The notes under the pieces were generated by a model. That model saw only the letters and a program-made list of their open reading frames with translations. It was not told the origin of the DNA and did no database searches. A program made the translations under genes and the position numbers. Of a stretch of DNA of 64,000 bases, positions 33,966-46,525 are shown piece after piece. Numbering within the stretch: the stretch's first letter is position 1; each line of letters opens with the position of its first letter. Source of the DNA: Acanthochromis polyacanthus (taxonomy: Eukaryota; Chordata; Actinopteri; Pomacentridae); assembly GCF_021347895.1 (NCBI RefSeq), contig NC_067125.1, positions 6,032,268 to 6,096,267 on the forward strand. Direction: 5' to 3'.

Positions 33966-36900
33966 AGCAGAAAAGACACAGACGGTAGTGAAAGAGAACA
34001 TTTGACATGAACCTTAATGATACCAACAGCTGTGTTGGGTGCAAATACTCACACACAGCCTGACAGGGTCTGAAGGGGTGTCTGTGACGCCGAGAGAGGG
34101 AGACAGAGAGGGTCTTCCTCCATTGTCTGAAAGGACAGACATCTGCTTACATAAAACAAAAGAAGGAAAACGGTCTTCTTGTGAACTGTCAAATCATCTG
34201 TGACAGGTTTGCCTTGTCTACCTCTACCAGGACTGATGACGAAGCCTGTGTATATATGACAGCCCTTTTCAGATATGAGATACGCAACATAGCTGCTTCA
34301 TCAGGCTGTTACACTGACAACCTTCAAAAAATGTTTCTTACAGCTTTATTCAGACATGTCAAGACTGTTATGGAAACAGCCACACTAATATGCACACCGG
34401 ATTTGGCATGCAGCACACAAGACTAGACAGTACAGGGTGTTATGTTTAATGTATGAGACCCCCACGGTTCTGTTAAGCTGCCTGGTTATCTCATTCTAGT
34501 GCTCATCCAGATATGACCGGAACATTTAATTTGCCTTCAGAAGGAAAAGGGATTCATGTCTGAAAGGAGCTAGAAAGTAACAGAGCAGAGAGCTGCAGAC
34601 AGTGATCACACATCCATAAGGTTTATGTATAACCACAGAGGATGAAAGACAAGGACATGAACGTTTGTGAGATTCAACCTCAATACTTGTGCTGTGCTGA
34701 TATTTCACCTGTGAACCGACATTCTTCTCATGTCACTGACAAACTGATCAAAATGTGAAACACAGTACTGTATCTGTCACATTTAAGGCCTGATTGGTCC
34801 ATGCAGTTTCTACATCTGTTCTTTTATCTATTTTCCTTGTTTCTGTGGTGTTAGAATTCAGTGACCATACCAGTCAGATCAGCTTTACATCTCTGCCTGT
34901 CAACAATGGATCCTACGCACATGATACAATCTTTACAGATTAGATTAAAATCAAAGAATTCCTGAAATAATGACCAAAAACTAAAAAATATTTTTAATAA
35001 TAGGAAAATTAGTGTAGTTCATGCTAAGCTGCTAGCATATTCTTTACAGTGAATGTAGTCTGCTTGTACGGTGCAGTTGTAATGTGTACGTGTCTGTTCT
35101 ATGTAAAGCAAACCGACCAACGCTCAGCTGTTTGTTCTGTGTTGCCAAAGAGTTCAAACCTTCCACAAAGCCTTAGTCCAGTGACAGACACCTCAGTGCA
35201 TGAGCTGGACAGAAGCATGGTTTGGCCAAAGAACCTTCATAGTTTCTGTTGTTATCTTTTCACTGACAAACCCTCACCTTAGGAGGCTTAAAATCAGGAC
35301 ATAAGAGGTCGAAACAGTTCAGGTCAGTTCATGGTGTCTGCCTGAGCGATGCAGACAGCATAAAGCATACTGGTTGGTGTACTCACTGGAATTAAAAGGT
35401 TTTCCTTTTTCCCTTACTTCTCTGCAATCCAAATCTCTTATTAGACAAGTTTGTCAGCTAACCTTTGGCTTTTTGGCTTTGGCTTTGACTAAACACAATG
35501 GGTGCTGAGCTGCTGAATGGAATTACCTTAGATGAATAAAAAGGCTGTATTGAATTGCAATGTCTAGGTCTCAAGCCCCTCCCCAAAAATTCCTGTACTT
35601 TTGGAAGGTCTTCTTGAAACTTCTGTTAGACTATGGTTCCTCAGAAGATTCTACAGACCAGATCATGGTTTCCATATTCGCGTCCACTGACATTTGCAGC
35701 CTCAAACCCCAACAGTAGACTGACATGCCTTTTGAATTGGGAATACTGGTAAACACACATTCCAAAATATGATGGCAAGCTCCTCACAGGAAGAAGGGGA
35801 GCTACTTTGTTTACGGCCAGAAGACAAAGAAAAAACTTCATATGCAATCGCTTAACACTGTAGTCCACACAATGTGGACTATAGTACATCATGACATGCA
35901 TATGGTGGAAGAGAAAAGTGTCCTGCTGTGCAGATGGTCCGTATTCTTAAAGTGGTCTGGGCATTAGCAGATGGCGCAATTGACATCACACAGACCTCTG
36001 CAGACCCTTTTGGACACAAGAATTTGGAAACCATGATTGGCCTTTAGTCTCAAGGAAAGTTCCTGTGATGGAAACACAGCTCATCCCTGCAGTATTAACT
36101 GCCACTCTACTGAATATCTATATGCTGAGTTGGATATATCTATTAGAGAGATAAAAGCCAAAAGCAGGACATGAGCAGCATTGAAACAGCTGGAGAGGTA
36201 AAAACCAGAAAAAGCAATTATACTGTAATAGTTGAAACAGCAAAAATACAACGATACAGAAAAGCACAGGAAAGTATTGAAAGGATGAAAACATTTTCAA
36301 GTAGCAAAAATAACTTGTATGGAAGGCCATCCCAGAAATAAAAACATGGAAATGAATTGGTTATTGAGAGGCCATACAGCACTGAAAAACTGCTTTAGCT
36401 GAGCTGCAAGACAAAGGTTAGATTGCTCCACACCATACAAGGCCTCATATGTATCGTTATTAATAGTTCATTCAAATGAATTCCGAGAAGATTCTGGCAA
36501 TCAGTGCAATGAGGCCATGATTACGGTGATATGTGACAAACAGTGCTCAGGGTCAGGAGTCTGCCTGATGAATTCTGTACAGTATGGCCATAACCCTCCT
36601 CACAGCTCCATGAATACAGGGGCTGTATTGTGCTCCAAAGATGTGTTTTTTGAAAGAAATTATTTCAGTTGGACTTCAGTAGTCTAAAAAAAAGTTCAGA
36701 TTAGCTGTGCTGCTCTGGGTAAAAAGCTTGTTGACTAGTGGCATTTCCTCAGCCGGCATGCTTCTGTCCGCCTGCATGGCTGCTCCATCACCTCTAGCCC
36801 TTAATGAGAACACATAATGCTTACATTGTGTAGTTTTTTCCAAGCTTATGCATCACGTCAGCCTATCGTTATAATGTCAGCCAAAATTTATATGGTTTTT

Positions 36901-37140
36901 CATCTGTGGTGAAATTAAAGAGAAAATCCACCCTAAAATGTGTATCACCAAATGGCTACAGGTGTACTTTCCATCCTGGTGTTGTATTCGGTTTTAGTAG
37001 GTGTAGTTTAACACAAAATATTTGGTAGGAGAGTCCAGTTTTGTTATCACAATCTGAAGTTTGAAGTGCAAGAGCATTTGTCTGGACTCAGCGTTACTAT
37101 TTCAACAATCAGATAAACAAGAGCAATCCGAGATTTCTGA

Positions 37141-37378
37141 CCTCCGCCAAGGGAAGATGTGGATGGTAAAGTTGGAAAATCTAAATCCGGATCCAGAATC
37201 CAGATCCTTATCCGGATCAACACAAAATTTGAATGGAGTCTTCCCTGGGCCAAGATCCACCTCTGGTGAAAATTTCATGAAGATCCGACAAGTAGTTTCG
37301 GAGAAATCCTGTCCACAGACACGCACACAGACAAATAAATAAACGGACCCGATCGCATAACCTCCTTGGCGGAGGTAA
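37141..37378. repeat. interspersed repeat with complementary ends
   Basis: It begins CCTCCGCCAAGGGA and ends CCTTGGCGGAGGT, so the termini are inverted. It contains GGTGAAAATTTCATGAAGAT and CAGACACGCACACAGACAAA. I recall this arrangement as a very widespread fish repeat, but cannot name the family with certainty. Confidence 0.75.
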
Positions 37379-37620
37379 TGAGCCAAACATTACAGAACAT
37401 TAATGTAACCAAAAGTTGCATTGTCCTTGAGAGATACGGTCCCCACATCCCCTTAAACAGAACGTTCATTTCACTTTGTGTTTTGGTTCAGAGGGGCCAG
37501 TTATACCATCTAAAAGGTGGTAATGTAGAGTTACTTTTTTCTTTCACATCATGTACAGATGTTATTTTTATCATTTGTCTTTGTATTGTATACTATGTAT
37601 ACATTCATCTAGCTGTATAA

Positions 37621-37626
37621 AATAAA
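37621..37626 (+). terminator. candidate polyadenylation signal of adamts15
   Basis: AATAAA in an AT-rich context (TGTATAAAATAAAGTATATA). It would give a 3' UTR of about 3.7 kb. It is one of several AATAAA motifs, chosen because the preceding 100 bp read like a transcript end (TTTGTATTGTATACTATG). Confidence 0.35.
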
Positions 37627-37627
37627 G

Positions 37628-37652
37628 TATATATATATAAATATATATATAA
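37628..37652. repeat. AT-rich simple repeat
   Basis: Alternating TA/AT run interrupted by AAA. Confidence 0.85.
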
Positions 37653-39266
37653 AACAGTAAAACCATGTGCTGACTCATGATTGAAGCATTGGGTTCTCAG
37701 GTATTACACAGATACTGTACATGAAGTCAATGTGGAAATATTACTTCGCTCCTGTAAATCGATCCTCCTTCTTTGGGTGGACGGCTCTTGAGCATCTCCT
37801 CTTGCTCCAGCAGGATCTGTTACATCAGATTTCTGCTGCGCCATGCAGTCTTCCATCACACGAGACAATCTTGATACCTAAGCTTTTCCCCAACTGAAGC
37901 ATGACTGAAGATGAAAACACATTCATTCACGTTGGTATTCTGCTGATTCAAGCCTCGTTGTCCTGGCTGTACTGTAATAACACACCCGACTTGGCCAGCG
38001 TCTGCCCAGTAAGCTTAATGCATTGTTGGACAGACGTCTCTCAGACTCCAAGGATCTGAGGATTTAACAGACTATGCTAATATCAACACTTTAGAAGACG
38101 TGGATGGCTGATTCAAAGTTACGTTTATGCACATTATGTAAAAACAGAGGTGTTAAATGGTTGTTTCTGCTCAGTATGAGACAATATGTGTCTCCTTGAT
38201 TTGGAAAGGTCTCATGAAAACCTTAAGGTGTACAATGATACTAATGTTTAAGAGCCACAGTTGAATCACAACAACTTGAGAGAAACATGAAAGATGGTAC
38301 CGGCTCACGTGAAATAAAAATATTGTAGTGGTGCATGAGCTAAGAAAGACTTGTAGCTTACAGGCTTGCTTTCACATGTTTTCTGTTTTAAAATGGAGAT
38401 TCAGGGGAAAAATGCTTTTAGACACACTGTAAGTGGATTGTGTATTGCAATACCATGACTGGCCACTGGGTTCTCGCTGCAACACTGAGCAGCGGTGTCC
38501 AACTTTTTTGATACATTCAGTTAATAACTATGGAATCGCTTGGAGCTGATGTAAGAGGGAAGACAGAACAGCAAAAGGGACAGGGGTGGTCTGTGCTGCT
38601 CAATTGACAGTTCTCTATTTCACTCTTGAAATCAATGTGAACACTTCCTGATGGTGTATCTGACCCTTGAGTCAGGCTGAGGATTACTAACTGTACTGGT
38701 AAAACTGGTGCAGTGCTCCATTACTTTTATTGTCCACAAGGGGAAACTGATTAGCGGTGAAACATAGGCCATGTATCGACACTGTTTTACATCATTATCT
38801 AAGTGCTTTGCTGATAAATTACCTGGTAAACCAGTAGAGTCTGTAACTCAGGTGACACTGATGTCAGTAAACTCCTGTAGGAGGGTCCAAGATCATCCTC
38901 CCAGGTCATAATATTTACACTTTTAATCAGGGGCCTCCAAGCCTTTTATCTCAGGAGCCACATAAAGAAAAAGTATATTGACTGGCCAAAGGTCTTTTCC
39001 ATTGAAGTTCATCAGTAATTATCAGTCCTGAACAGCACAGTGAAGCTGGACCTTGGAGAGATGAAACACAGTAAAGTCTGGTACAAGTCTTCTAATGGAG
39101 AGTCAAAGTACATCACATATGTTCTGTATTTAAAGGAACTGAGCATTGTTGACACCTTCTCTGGACTTCTCTAAACCCCTATAGGCCAGTTGGAGCTGCT
39201 GGTGGACATTTCTGAGTATCATCACAGTGCATTTCATTTAACTCCTGCAGATCACTTCTTCTTCCT
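37653..39266. other. intergenic, nothing recognised
   Basis: 1.6 kb of AT-rich DNA without open frames of note, splice-bounded exons or known repeats. Confidence 0.7.

Positions 39267-39359
<93 letters not shown>
39267..39359. repeat. (TCTA)23 microsatellite
   Basis: About 93 bp of uninterrupted TCTA, probably highly variable. It accounts for an apparent open frame of repeated YLSI residues. Confidence 0.97.
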
Positions 39360-41042
39360 TGCTTTGCCATGAAAAATCAAGCATCCCATCCAGGTATTTC
39401 ATGTGTGTATACCTTTGCTATTCTATGCCAGAAATGTACCTCAACTAAGCCAGTGCACATCTTAACAGTCGATCAGGTCAGTTTTCAACAGGTTTCCCTA
39501 AAGCTCCATATGATAGGCTGTACTGATTGGCATGGATGTTTCACCACCAGTTTCACCTCACGACCCAGGTGAATGACAGAGTGCTTCCTACACCTCATAT
39601 TACCCCTTGCAGCGATATTAATGCCTAGTGTTCACAATAGAAACAGAACTTTATCATAGTTAGTGTGACAGATATCATTTACATTTTCAAATAATTGTAA
39701 ATTTTCATTTATTCTCTATTCTGGTTTAAACTGGGATTGCAGTCTTCTTTTGTGCAACTGTTTTAAGACTCCTCACATCAAAAACAATGCTATAGCTAGT
39801 TTGTGTAGCTACTTTTTTTGACCCATAGGTGTATTGCATTGGCGAGCGACTTGGGTTGGAAGACTTCCATCCTTGTAGAAACACAGCAATAACATCACAA
39901 ATCTTGGCATCATCTAATGCACTTCATTTGGTGGACAGCGCACCCACTGCATGGATTATATGAAGTAGTTAAGGTGCCGAGGCCAGAAAATTGGTGTTTT
40001 TCTCAAGAGCTGATGTGATTCTACACTTCAGCAAACCCTAGATTTACAAAATGTGGTCTGGCTTTCACTGCACATACTGTATATGTGACAGACTTTTTGC
40101 TCTTTGTAATTTTCATGCCATTTATTTCTATTCTGACAAAATTTATATTGTATATTTTTCTTAATGCCAACAAATCCCATCAAAAGACCACCCACTGACA
40201 AGAATTATCTTCATCAATAACAAAGCTTTTGTCAGACTGAACTTGCTAATTCTATTTTTTCTTTACAGTTCTGAAAATCATCAGCTTTACCTTTTACTTC
40301 CAGGAGGCTCTGTCCCGCCTGAGATTCACTCACTCTGTAAATATTTATCACCACGTGAGTTTGACGACTATTGAAGTAGACATGGAGGATTGCTAAAGTG
40401 GGGCCTGGACTCATTGTTTTCTTAGAAAAGAGTCTTCGTGTTCAGCCAGGTGTCCTGAACCCATAAATGCTCAACTAAACCAAATATCCACATGCTCTGA
40501 ATTCCTCTAGATCTGACCAGAAAAACTCAAACCACTGAGCCGGTAAACCAGATGTGCTTTGTGTTTCTACTTTTATGGACAATATCTGATGAAGAACATT
40601 TAGTCTGTCTGTAAGTTCACTAAAAGCACAAACACAATTCCCAAACTATCTGTCTTGTAAAGTTGCCCAGGGCCAGATAACAGCGAGACAGCCTGGCTGC
40701 AGACCTCCACTGTAGGGACATTTCTGGTGGAGACTCCATTGATAGGACAGCTTCACTGTTAAAATGCCATTTCAAAGTGAACGATCTTGGTCCGGTCAAG
40801 TGTTTTAGGTGGCTTCAGAAGTAATCTGCATATCTGCATAGCTGAAGACCTATCACATGGCCAGATACACTTCACATGTGGGTGAAAGTGAAGCAAACAT
40901 GGGTGTCATTGTTTCCTAATCTCTCTTTCAGCCCATCCAGACAACAAACAACATCATTTTAAAACTAAAACAAGGTCAGCAATGTTACCAAACGTCTTTG
41001 CTTTAGTGTAGCAGCTAGGTGTAAACGCAGAAGAAATTATGT
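39360..41042. other. intergenic, nothing recognised
   Basis: 1.7 kb without supported genes or recognised repeats. Confidence 0.7.
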
Positions 41043-41343
41043 GTTTTAAGACAGTGGTTATACTGTATTGATTTAGAGATGATTGTATCCAGCATAATGA
41101 AGTCTGGGAATGTGAACAGTCTGTATTAACGGAAGAGGAGAGAAACAGTGTTGCACTTGTGAGGACGGTGATGCCAGGATGTTTGTACAAAATGAATGTT
41201 TTCTGTTAACTGAAACCAAAGATAATAGAGATGTGACCTGGAGGACAACGAGTGCGCTGAGTGTCTTCATTGCTGCATGTTATCTCCTGTATTTTACAAG
41301 TATTCATTTTTGTTGCTGTGGTTCTATTCTTGGGACCCGTAAC
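41043..41343 (+). repeat. unidentified repeat, copy B (inverted relative to copy A)
   Basis: It matches 21631-21915 on the opposite strand, with point differences and an indel that puts a stop upstream of the conserved frame. The segment [20 protein letters not shown] onward (41179-41343) stays open and parallels copy A. It ends in GGGACCCGTAA, directly followed by a Tc1-like terminal sequence. Confidence 0.7.
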
Positions 41344-41367
41344 ACATTTATATTTTTGTTGAGTGTA
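41341..41367. mobile_element. Tc1/mariner-like terminal repeat
   Basis: AACACATTTATATTTTTGTT then GAGTGTA is the reverse complement of the terminal repeat seen at 32388, with a few changes. It abuts copy B, so copy B may lie inside, or be cut by, a non-autonomous Tc1-type element. The other end was not found. Confidence 0.6.
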
Positions 41368-42305
41368 TATCCACAATGAATTGCCAGACTGATTTCATCT
41401 CTTCCTCCTCCTCTTTGGATGGCAGACTACCAGCCTGTGCATTAAAGTCAACATGGTGTCAGACTGAAGACAGACAGTCCTCTGTGGAGTCCCGGCTTCG
41501 CTCTGCCGCACACTAATCTCTCAGCCTAACATACAACTGTCCACACACACAGTGAACATCCAGTTTCATGTCGAGACCTCCAAGTATGGACGTTTTAATG
41601 GTTGCAAGTGGTTTGGTGTAAAATCAGTCATGCATCTTGACGCTGACCTGAAAATGTATACCAAGTATAACAAAACCTAAACACACTACAGCTGAGTAAT
41701 GACTACGAGAGAATCAAGGAGGATTAACACAGAGGAAGTATGATGAATACTTTCTAAGAGCAACGCTGCTGCGATGAATTCTGAAATAATTGCTTCCTGC
41801 ATGTGAGGACAAGAAAATACATGATAAATGATGGACAGAGGATCCTGATAAAAGAAGAACTGCATAAATGGTAAAAATCATACAAAGGTTGACTTTCCAT
41901 GACATTTCCATCCAGGGCATTGTTCAGTTTATATTGTAATAAATCAATGAGCCAACCAAGAGAAGCTGCCAGCTGACCCGTTGTTAATGTTGATGAATGG
42001 TGCTTCATCAATAACAACACATCACAGCCATATTAAAAGATGTTTTTAGTTCACCAGGGAAGACGGAACCAGAATAATTTACTTGCAGTTAATAGATGTT
42101 TGCTAATTGTCTGAGCTAGTTTGTGTTAGCTAAACACAGTGACCTCACAAGCTAGCTAGCTAATAAGCTAAACCAGTGTTCATTAAAATAGGAAGAAAAT
42201 CAACCAGAAGTCTGGCAAAGCTGTAGAGTTACAGGCACTAAAATATTAACAAAACTTTGCAGACAGCATCTAGTTTGTTCCCTACTAGCTGTTTTTAGTT
42301 GAGTC
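41368..42305. other. intergenic, nothing recognised
   Basis: No gene or known repeat; a small AGCTAGCTAGCTAA run occurs near 42150-42165. Confidence 0.7.
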
Positions 42306-42662
42306 ATCCATCCATTATCTATATGCCACTTAATCCTCATTCGGGTCATGGGGGGCTGGAGTCTATCCCAGCTGACTTAGAGTGAAGACAGGGGACATCT
42401 GGACAGGTCCAGTCTATCACAGGACTACATATAGAGACAAACAATCACACTCACATTCACCCCTACGGACAATTTAGAATCACCAATGAACCTCAGCATG
42501 TTTTTGGACTGTGGGAGGAAGTCAGAGTACCTGGAGAAAACCCACACATGTACAAGGAGAACATGCAAACTCCATGCAGAAAGATGTCAGGAAGTGAACA
42601 GGGTTTCTTCTACTGCAAGGCGAAAGTGCTCACCACCAAGCCACAGTGCAACCCTGCACAGT
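42306..42662 (-). repeat. SINE family 1 copy (minus orientation, near full length)
   Basis: Starts CATCCATCCATTATCTATAT, contains GGGCTGGAGTCTATCCCAGC and TTTTTGGACTGTGGGAGGAA, and ends at the worn tRNA-like head GCCACAGTGCAACCC. Confidence 0.9.
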
Positions 42663-43690
42663 GATTAGTTACACTTTTCTATACCTAAACTGGTAGCATT
42701 GGTAATTTATACAGAGCAGTTAGTACAGAGTACAACAGCCAGGGTGTTTCAAATAGCCCAATATAGCTACTTACCATTGTCAGTGATGTGTGGTAACTAC
42801 AACCTGCCACATCTTTATCAACTGTTTAAATTAGGGGCAATTCTAGCTCTTATTTTTTGCCCTCACAGTGCAGCTGTCCTGAAAGCAGAACATGGTAGCC
42901 TGTTTAAGTGGTTTACAGTCCAGTAAGGCCCTTTAACCTGGCATAGTGTCCAGACTACTACTAAGTTATGTAAAACCATTTTGTTCATTATTTAGCTATT
43001 ATTTTTAAAACAGTCCTGGAAAATAATACAGTACTTAGTGACTACAAATTCAGTTGTGTTGTTTATAACAGATAATGTTTGATTTTCATCAATTTGGGCT
43101 GATTTTGAGCAACTATTTGCCTCAAAAAAACAAAACAAAAAAAACACTGAACACCAGAGAGGAATATCCATACAGTGCAGATCTTCAGCCAGGTTCCTCT
43201 CCATAATTATACAAAACACTGTTGTCAGCCTAAATCATAATGCGGAAGAGGGGAGCCCCAAATCTCTTTTCTACAATTAATAACTATGGATATGCATAGA
43301 AGGAATTTTATGTGTGTTCCACCCACAGACAGTAAACTTTTTAGACGAGAACACAAAATGCCAAAATGACAGCACATCTTTTGATGTCCCTTTGGGGTCT
43401 TCTGGTATGAAGCAGTGCAGACAGGCTGTGTTGGTAAATGTGAGCAAGAGTATCTGTATTTAGTTAAATGTCACATTTTTAGAACTCCTGGTTGTGCAGT
43501 AAAGAGAATCTCTGGAGGATGTTGGTAAGATGAAGTTATATGATGGTGTGTTGGGTGGACTGGTGAAACCATCAGGGAGGGGATGGATGGAGATCAGTAA
43601 AACCAGGCTGAAAATGACTCGGATGGGTGTGTAGTATCTCTTAACAAGTTGCATATCTCAACAAAAAAATATGCTGTCCGACCAAAAACA
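42663..43690. other. intergenic, nothing recognised
   Basis: About 1 kb with no supported gene or repeat. Confidence 0.65.
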
Positions 43691-43851
43691 AAGTTGCACA
43701 CTCTAATATTTGTTAGACTTGCTATTTGTCTTTTTAATTGTACTTTTTAACTTTATTTCTATTTCTGTGTTTATGAATGTGAGCAATGGACTATTGTACA
43801 ATTTCCTTTGGGATTAATAAAGTATTTATCTATCTATCTATCTGTCTATCT
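43690..43851 (+). repeat. non-LTR retrotransposon (LINE) 3' end with TATC tail
   Basis: ACAATTTCCTTTGGGATTAA then AATAAAGTATTTATC with a TATC-repeat tail (43826-43851) is the pattern I know from 3' ends of fish LINEs. Only the non-coding tail end is present; the left boundary is a guess. Confidence 0.65.
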
Positions 43852-46319
43852 TAGCTTTGAGTATGGCACTCATTCTCTGGCATAGTTTCAATAAGCTTCT
43901 GCAATGTCACAGCATTGATTTCTGTCCAGCGTTGGTATAATTTTCTACCAAGATCTTAACTGATGATGGGAGAGTCAGACCGCTGCGCAAAGTGTTCTCC
44001 AGAACATCCCAAAGATTCCCCGGCTCATACCAAAGGAGAAAATTAATTAGTGTGTGATTTAACTGCAGTAAAACTTGCAAGTGTAAAAACATCATAAGCC
44101 GTGGGGCTGTAACCCAAACAATGTGCTGAAAGATGCTAAAAGACTTTGGAAAACTATAAGAAATAGCAATCAGTTCAGCTTTAAAAACCATTTGTTGCTC
44201 TCAGCTTTGCATGAACTTATTTGAGGCTTAAACTGAAATGTTTTTTCTGTGTCTAGCCTATTTATTTAGGCGATCAAACAGAATGTTTAAACTGAAAACA
44301 ACAGTGAACATGGTCAAAGTTTAGCCCAGCTACATGTTTCTAATAACAGGCGGGGCAGGACACAGTAGGTGACGTATAGTCATGAGTCACACCAGTAGTC
44401 GTATAAATAAAAACAATTAGCGTGTGATCTGGCCTACTTTATGGGCAGGCATACATTGACACTACATTAATATGCCTTTGATTTGAATGTGTCTGGACAT
44501 TAGATCAACTCACTGAACTCAGCCATTACTACTCTGTTCCACTGGCTCCTCACTCACAGCTCCTCCACCCATTTCATCTCCTCAAACCTCCTTGAAAAGT
44601 AAAAGAGCAGAGACCTGCAGTGTCTTCCTGTTTCTTCACTGTTTGAGGCTTTAATGGACGTGGACATTGCCTGTGGCATCCTGAATGGATCAGGGCACTA
44701 TTCAATGTCAGCTTTAGTCCGATGTATTTAGAAAATCACGCTCTTGGAGTTCATCCTAAGCAGTTTAACCTCACAGTGGGCTGCTGCTGCAGAGAGTTGT
44801 GAAGAGAATTCTTGTCCGGAAATCACATTATCTGCTTGACACAACAACACAGCAGTTGACATGGGTTTGTGCCAAGAACTGGGCAGAGTTTCCCCTCCTC
44901 TTCTTAAAGCGGAGGCCTGTCCACCTATTCAGACCCTGCTCACACGGCTAATGAGCATGAAGGGTTAATGTTTAACAGTCCATGGGAACCACTGAAGCTT
45001 TAAGTTGGCCTTTCTTTACATTGACTGAACTGCAAAGTCAGAATGACCAGCGTTGCAGAATTAAATGCATGTGGAGGGCTGTAAACAACTGGCTGTGAAG
45101 TTCATTTGCTTAGCCAAGGCGTCAGGGAAATACATCAAGATCAGCACTGGTTTAACAGAGACTCTGTAAAGGGGAATACACTGAATTCAAGTAATGACTG
45201 AAAATCACTGCCCTGCTCTTAAATATGCAGTGTAAGAAATTATAAGGTGTGGCAAACTTTTCTTTGCTCATATTCCACTCACACACAGCACATTTTTATC
45301 ATATTCACCTCCCTGTAAAACAGGACGCTGAATGGGAACACAGGCAAGCATGTCTTTTTTAACTTAAAATTATGATTTACTATAAGAACAGGGCAATAAA
45401 GTTCATCAGTTTGAACAACTATACTGATGGTTTGTCCATACCCTCTGATACAAACATCCATAGAACGTCTCCAAGCAGCAGGAAATAAAGCGCAGGTTTG
45501 TCCTCGTTGGTTTGATGTAGGCACATAAATTGTGTGGTCATTTTTCAAGCAAAAACTAGGTTTGGCTTAAAGGTAAAGCCTGTATATGTCATTCAAAACA
45601 ACTTGTTGCTATAGCACCAGTATTTTTAGACCAAAACGGGTACGTCAACCACAGCTCCCTTTCCTTCACTTTCACTTACAACCAGAAAGGTTGTACACAA
45701 CAGCAAACAAAACATTTTACAAACCGTTGGTGTACACGAGCAGTGTAAAATACATTGGATGGTAGTAAGTAGTAATAGTAACGTTAACCTCACTTGGCCT
45801 GTCTCTCCATCGCTTGTCCGTGAGCGTCTGTGTTTCCTTGGATGTGTGTCATGGACCATCACAATAGAACAGACACATGGATCAGAACCAAACAGTCAGA
45901 ACAGAGCAGAGGAGCAGAAGAGAGCACACAAATCAGGTAAATAAACAGAAATAAACTACATCACTCTTGCTTTATAGTGCGCTATGGGAGGTCACCTTGG
46001 TTTGTATATAAGTGCAAGGAGGCCAGCAGTTTCAAAGGGAGGATCTCACATGCACTAACAAGCACACACAGCTGGACTGGCTGCCAAAACACGAAACACA
46101 GAAGCTTAGATTACAACACACACAAGGAGTGCGACTTCACTCTCTGCTTAGGACTCTATTACTCTACTACATCTTTACATAGCATAGTGCCCTTAAAATA
46201 CAAATATGCAATATGCATGACATAAGAGTAATAAATAGAAAGAACAATAAAAGTCCTCATGCACACACACTCATGTTGCTCTGTCCAATGTTTGACCAAG
46301 AGAAAAATGTCCAGAAGTG
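43852..46319. other. intergenic, nothing recognised
   Basis: 2.5 kb without splice-bounded exons or repeats I could identify. Confidence 0.65.
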
Positions 46320-46525
46320 TCCGTGGGAGTTCCTCCTTTAAGTTTAAAAGTTTTATTGCCCACAGATGAAAACTGTTCCTCAGCCAGTTTGTCTGGCATG
46401 GAGTGTTTCTGTACTTCCTGTCAGACGGCAGAAGTTTGAAGAGTCTCCGGCCAGGGTATAAGAGGTCAAACAGAATCTTCTTTGCCTTGCTGAGGCCACA
46501 GGAGTTTGCAATGTCTTCCATTTAT
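46320..46525. repeat. probable interspersed repeat fragment
   Basis: The phrases AAAACTGTTCCTCAGCCAGT and CTGTCAGACGGCAGAAGTTT, then GAGTCTCCGGCCAGGGTATA, resemble a teleost dispersed repeat I have seen often. No family name can be given. Confidence 0.4.

Larger units (their letters stand above)
33966..37640 (+). other. probable adamts15 3' UTR and downstream flank
   Basis: 3.7 kb after the stop codon with no further exon. Possible AATAAA signals occur at 35535-35540 and 37621-37626. It holds a repeat with complementary ends (37141-37378). How far the transcript reaches is not decidable from sequence alone. Confidence 0.5.

Noticed and set aside
39267..39359. Regular TCTA array as a possible CRISPR-like or coding repeat
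   Set aside because: It is a plain tetranucleotide microsatellite with no spacers.
45626..45862. Short minus-strand frame with a hydrophobic stretch
   Set aside because: No splice context, family motif or conserved length; typical chance frame.
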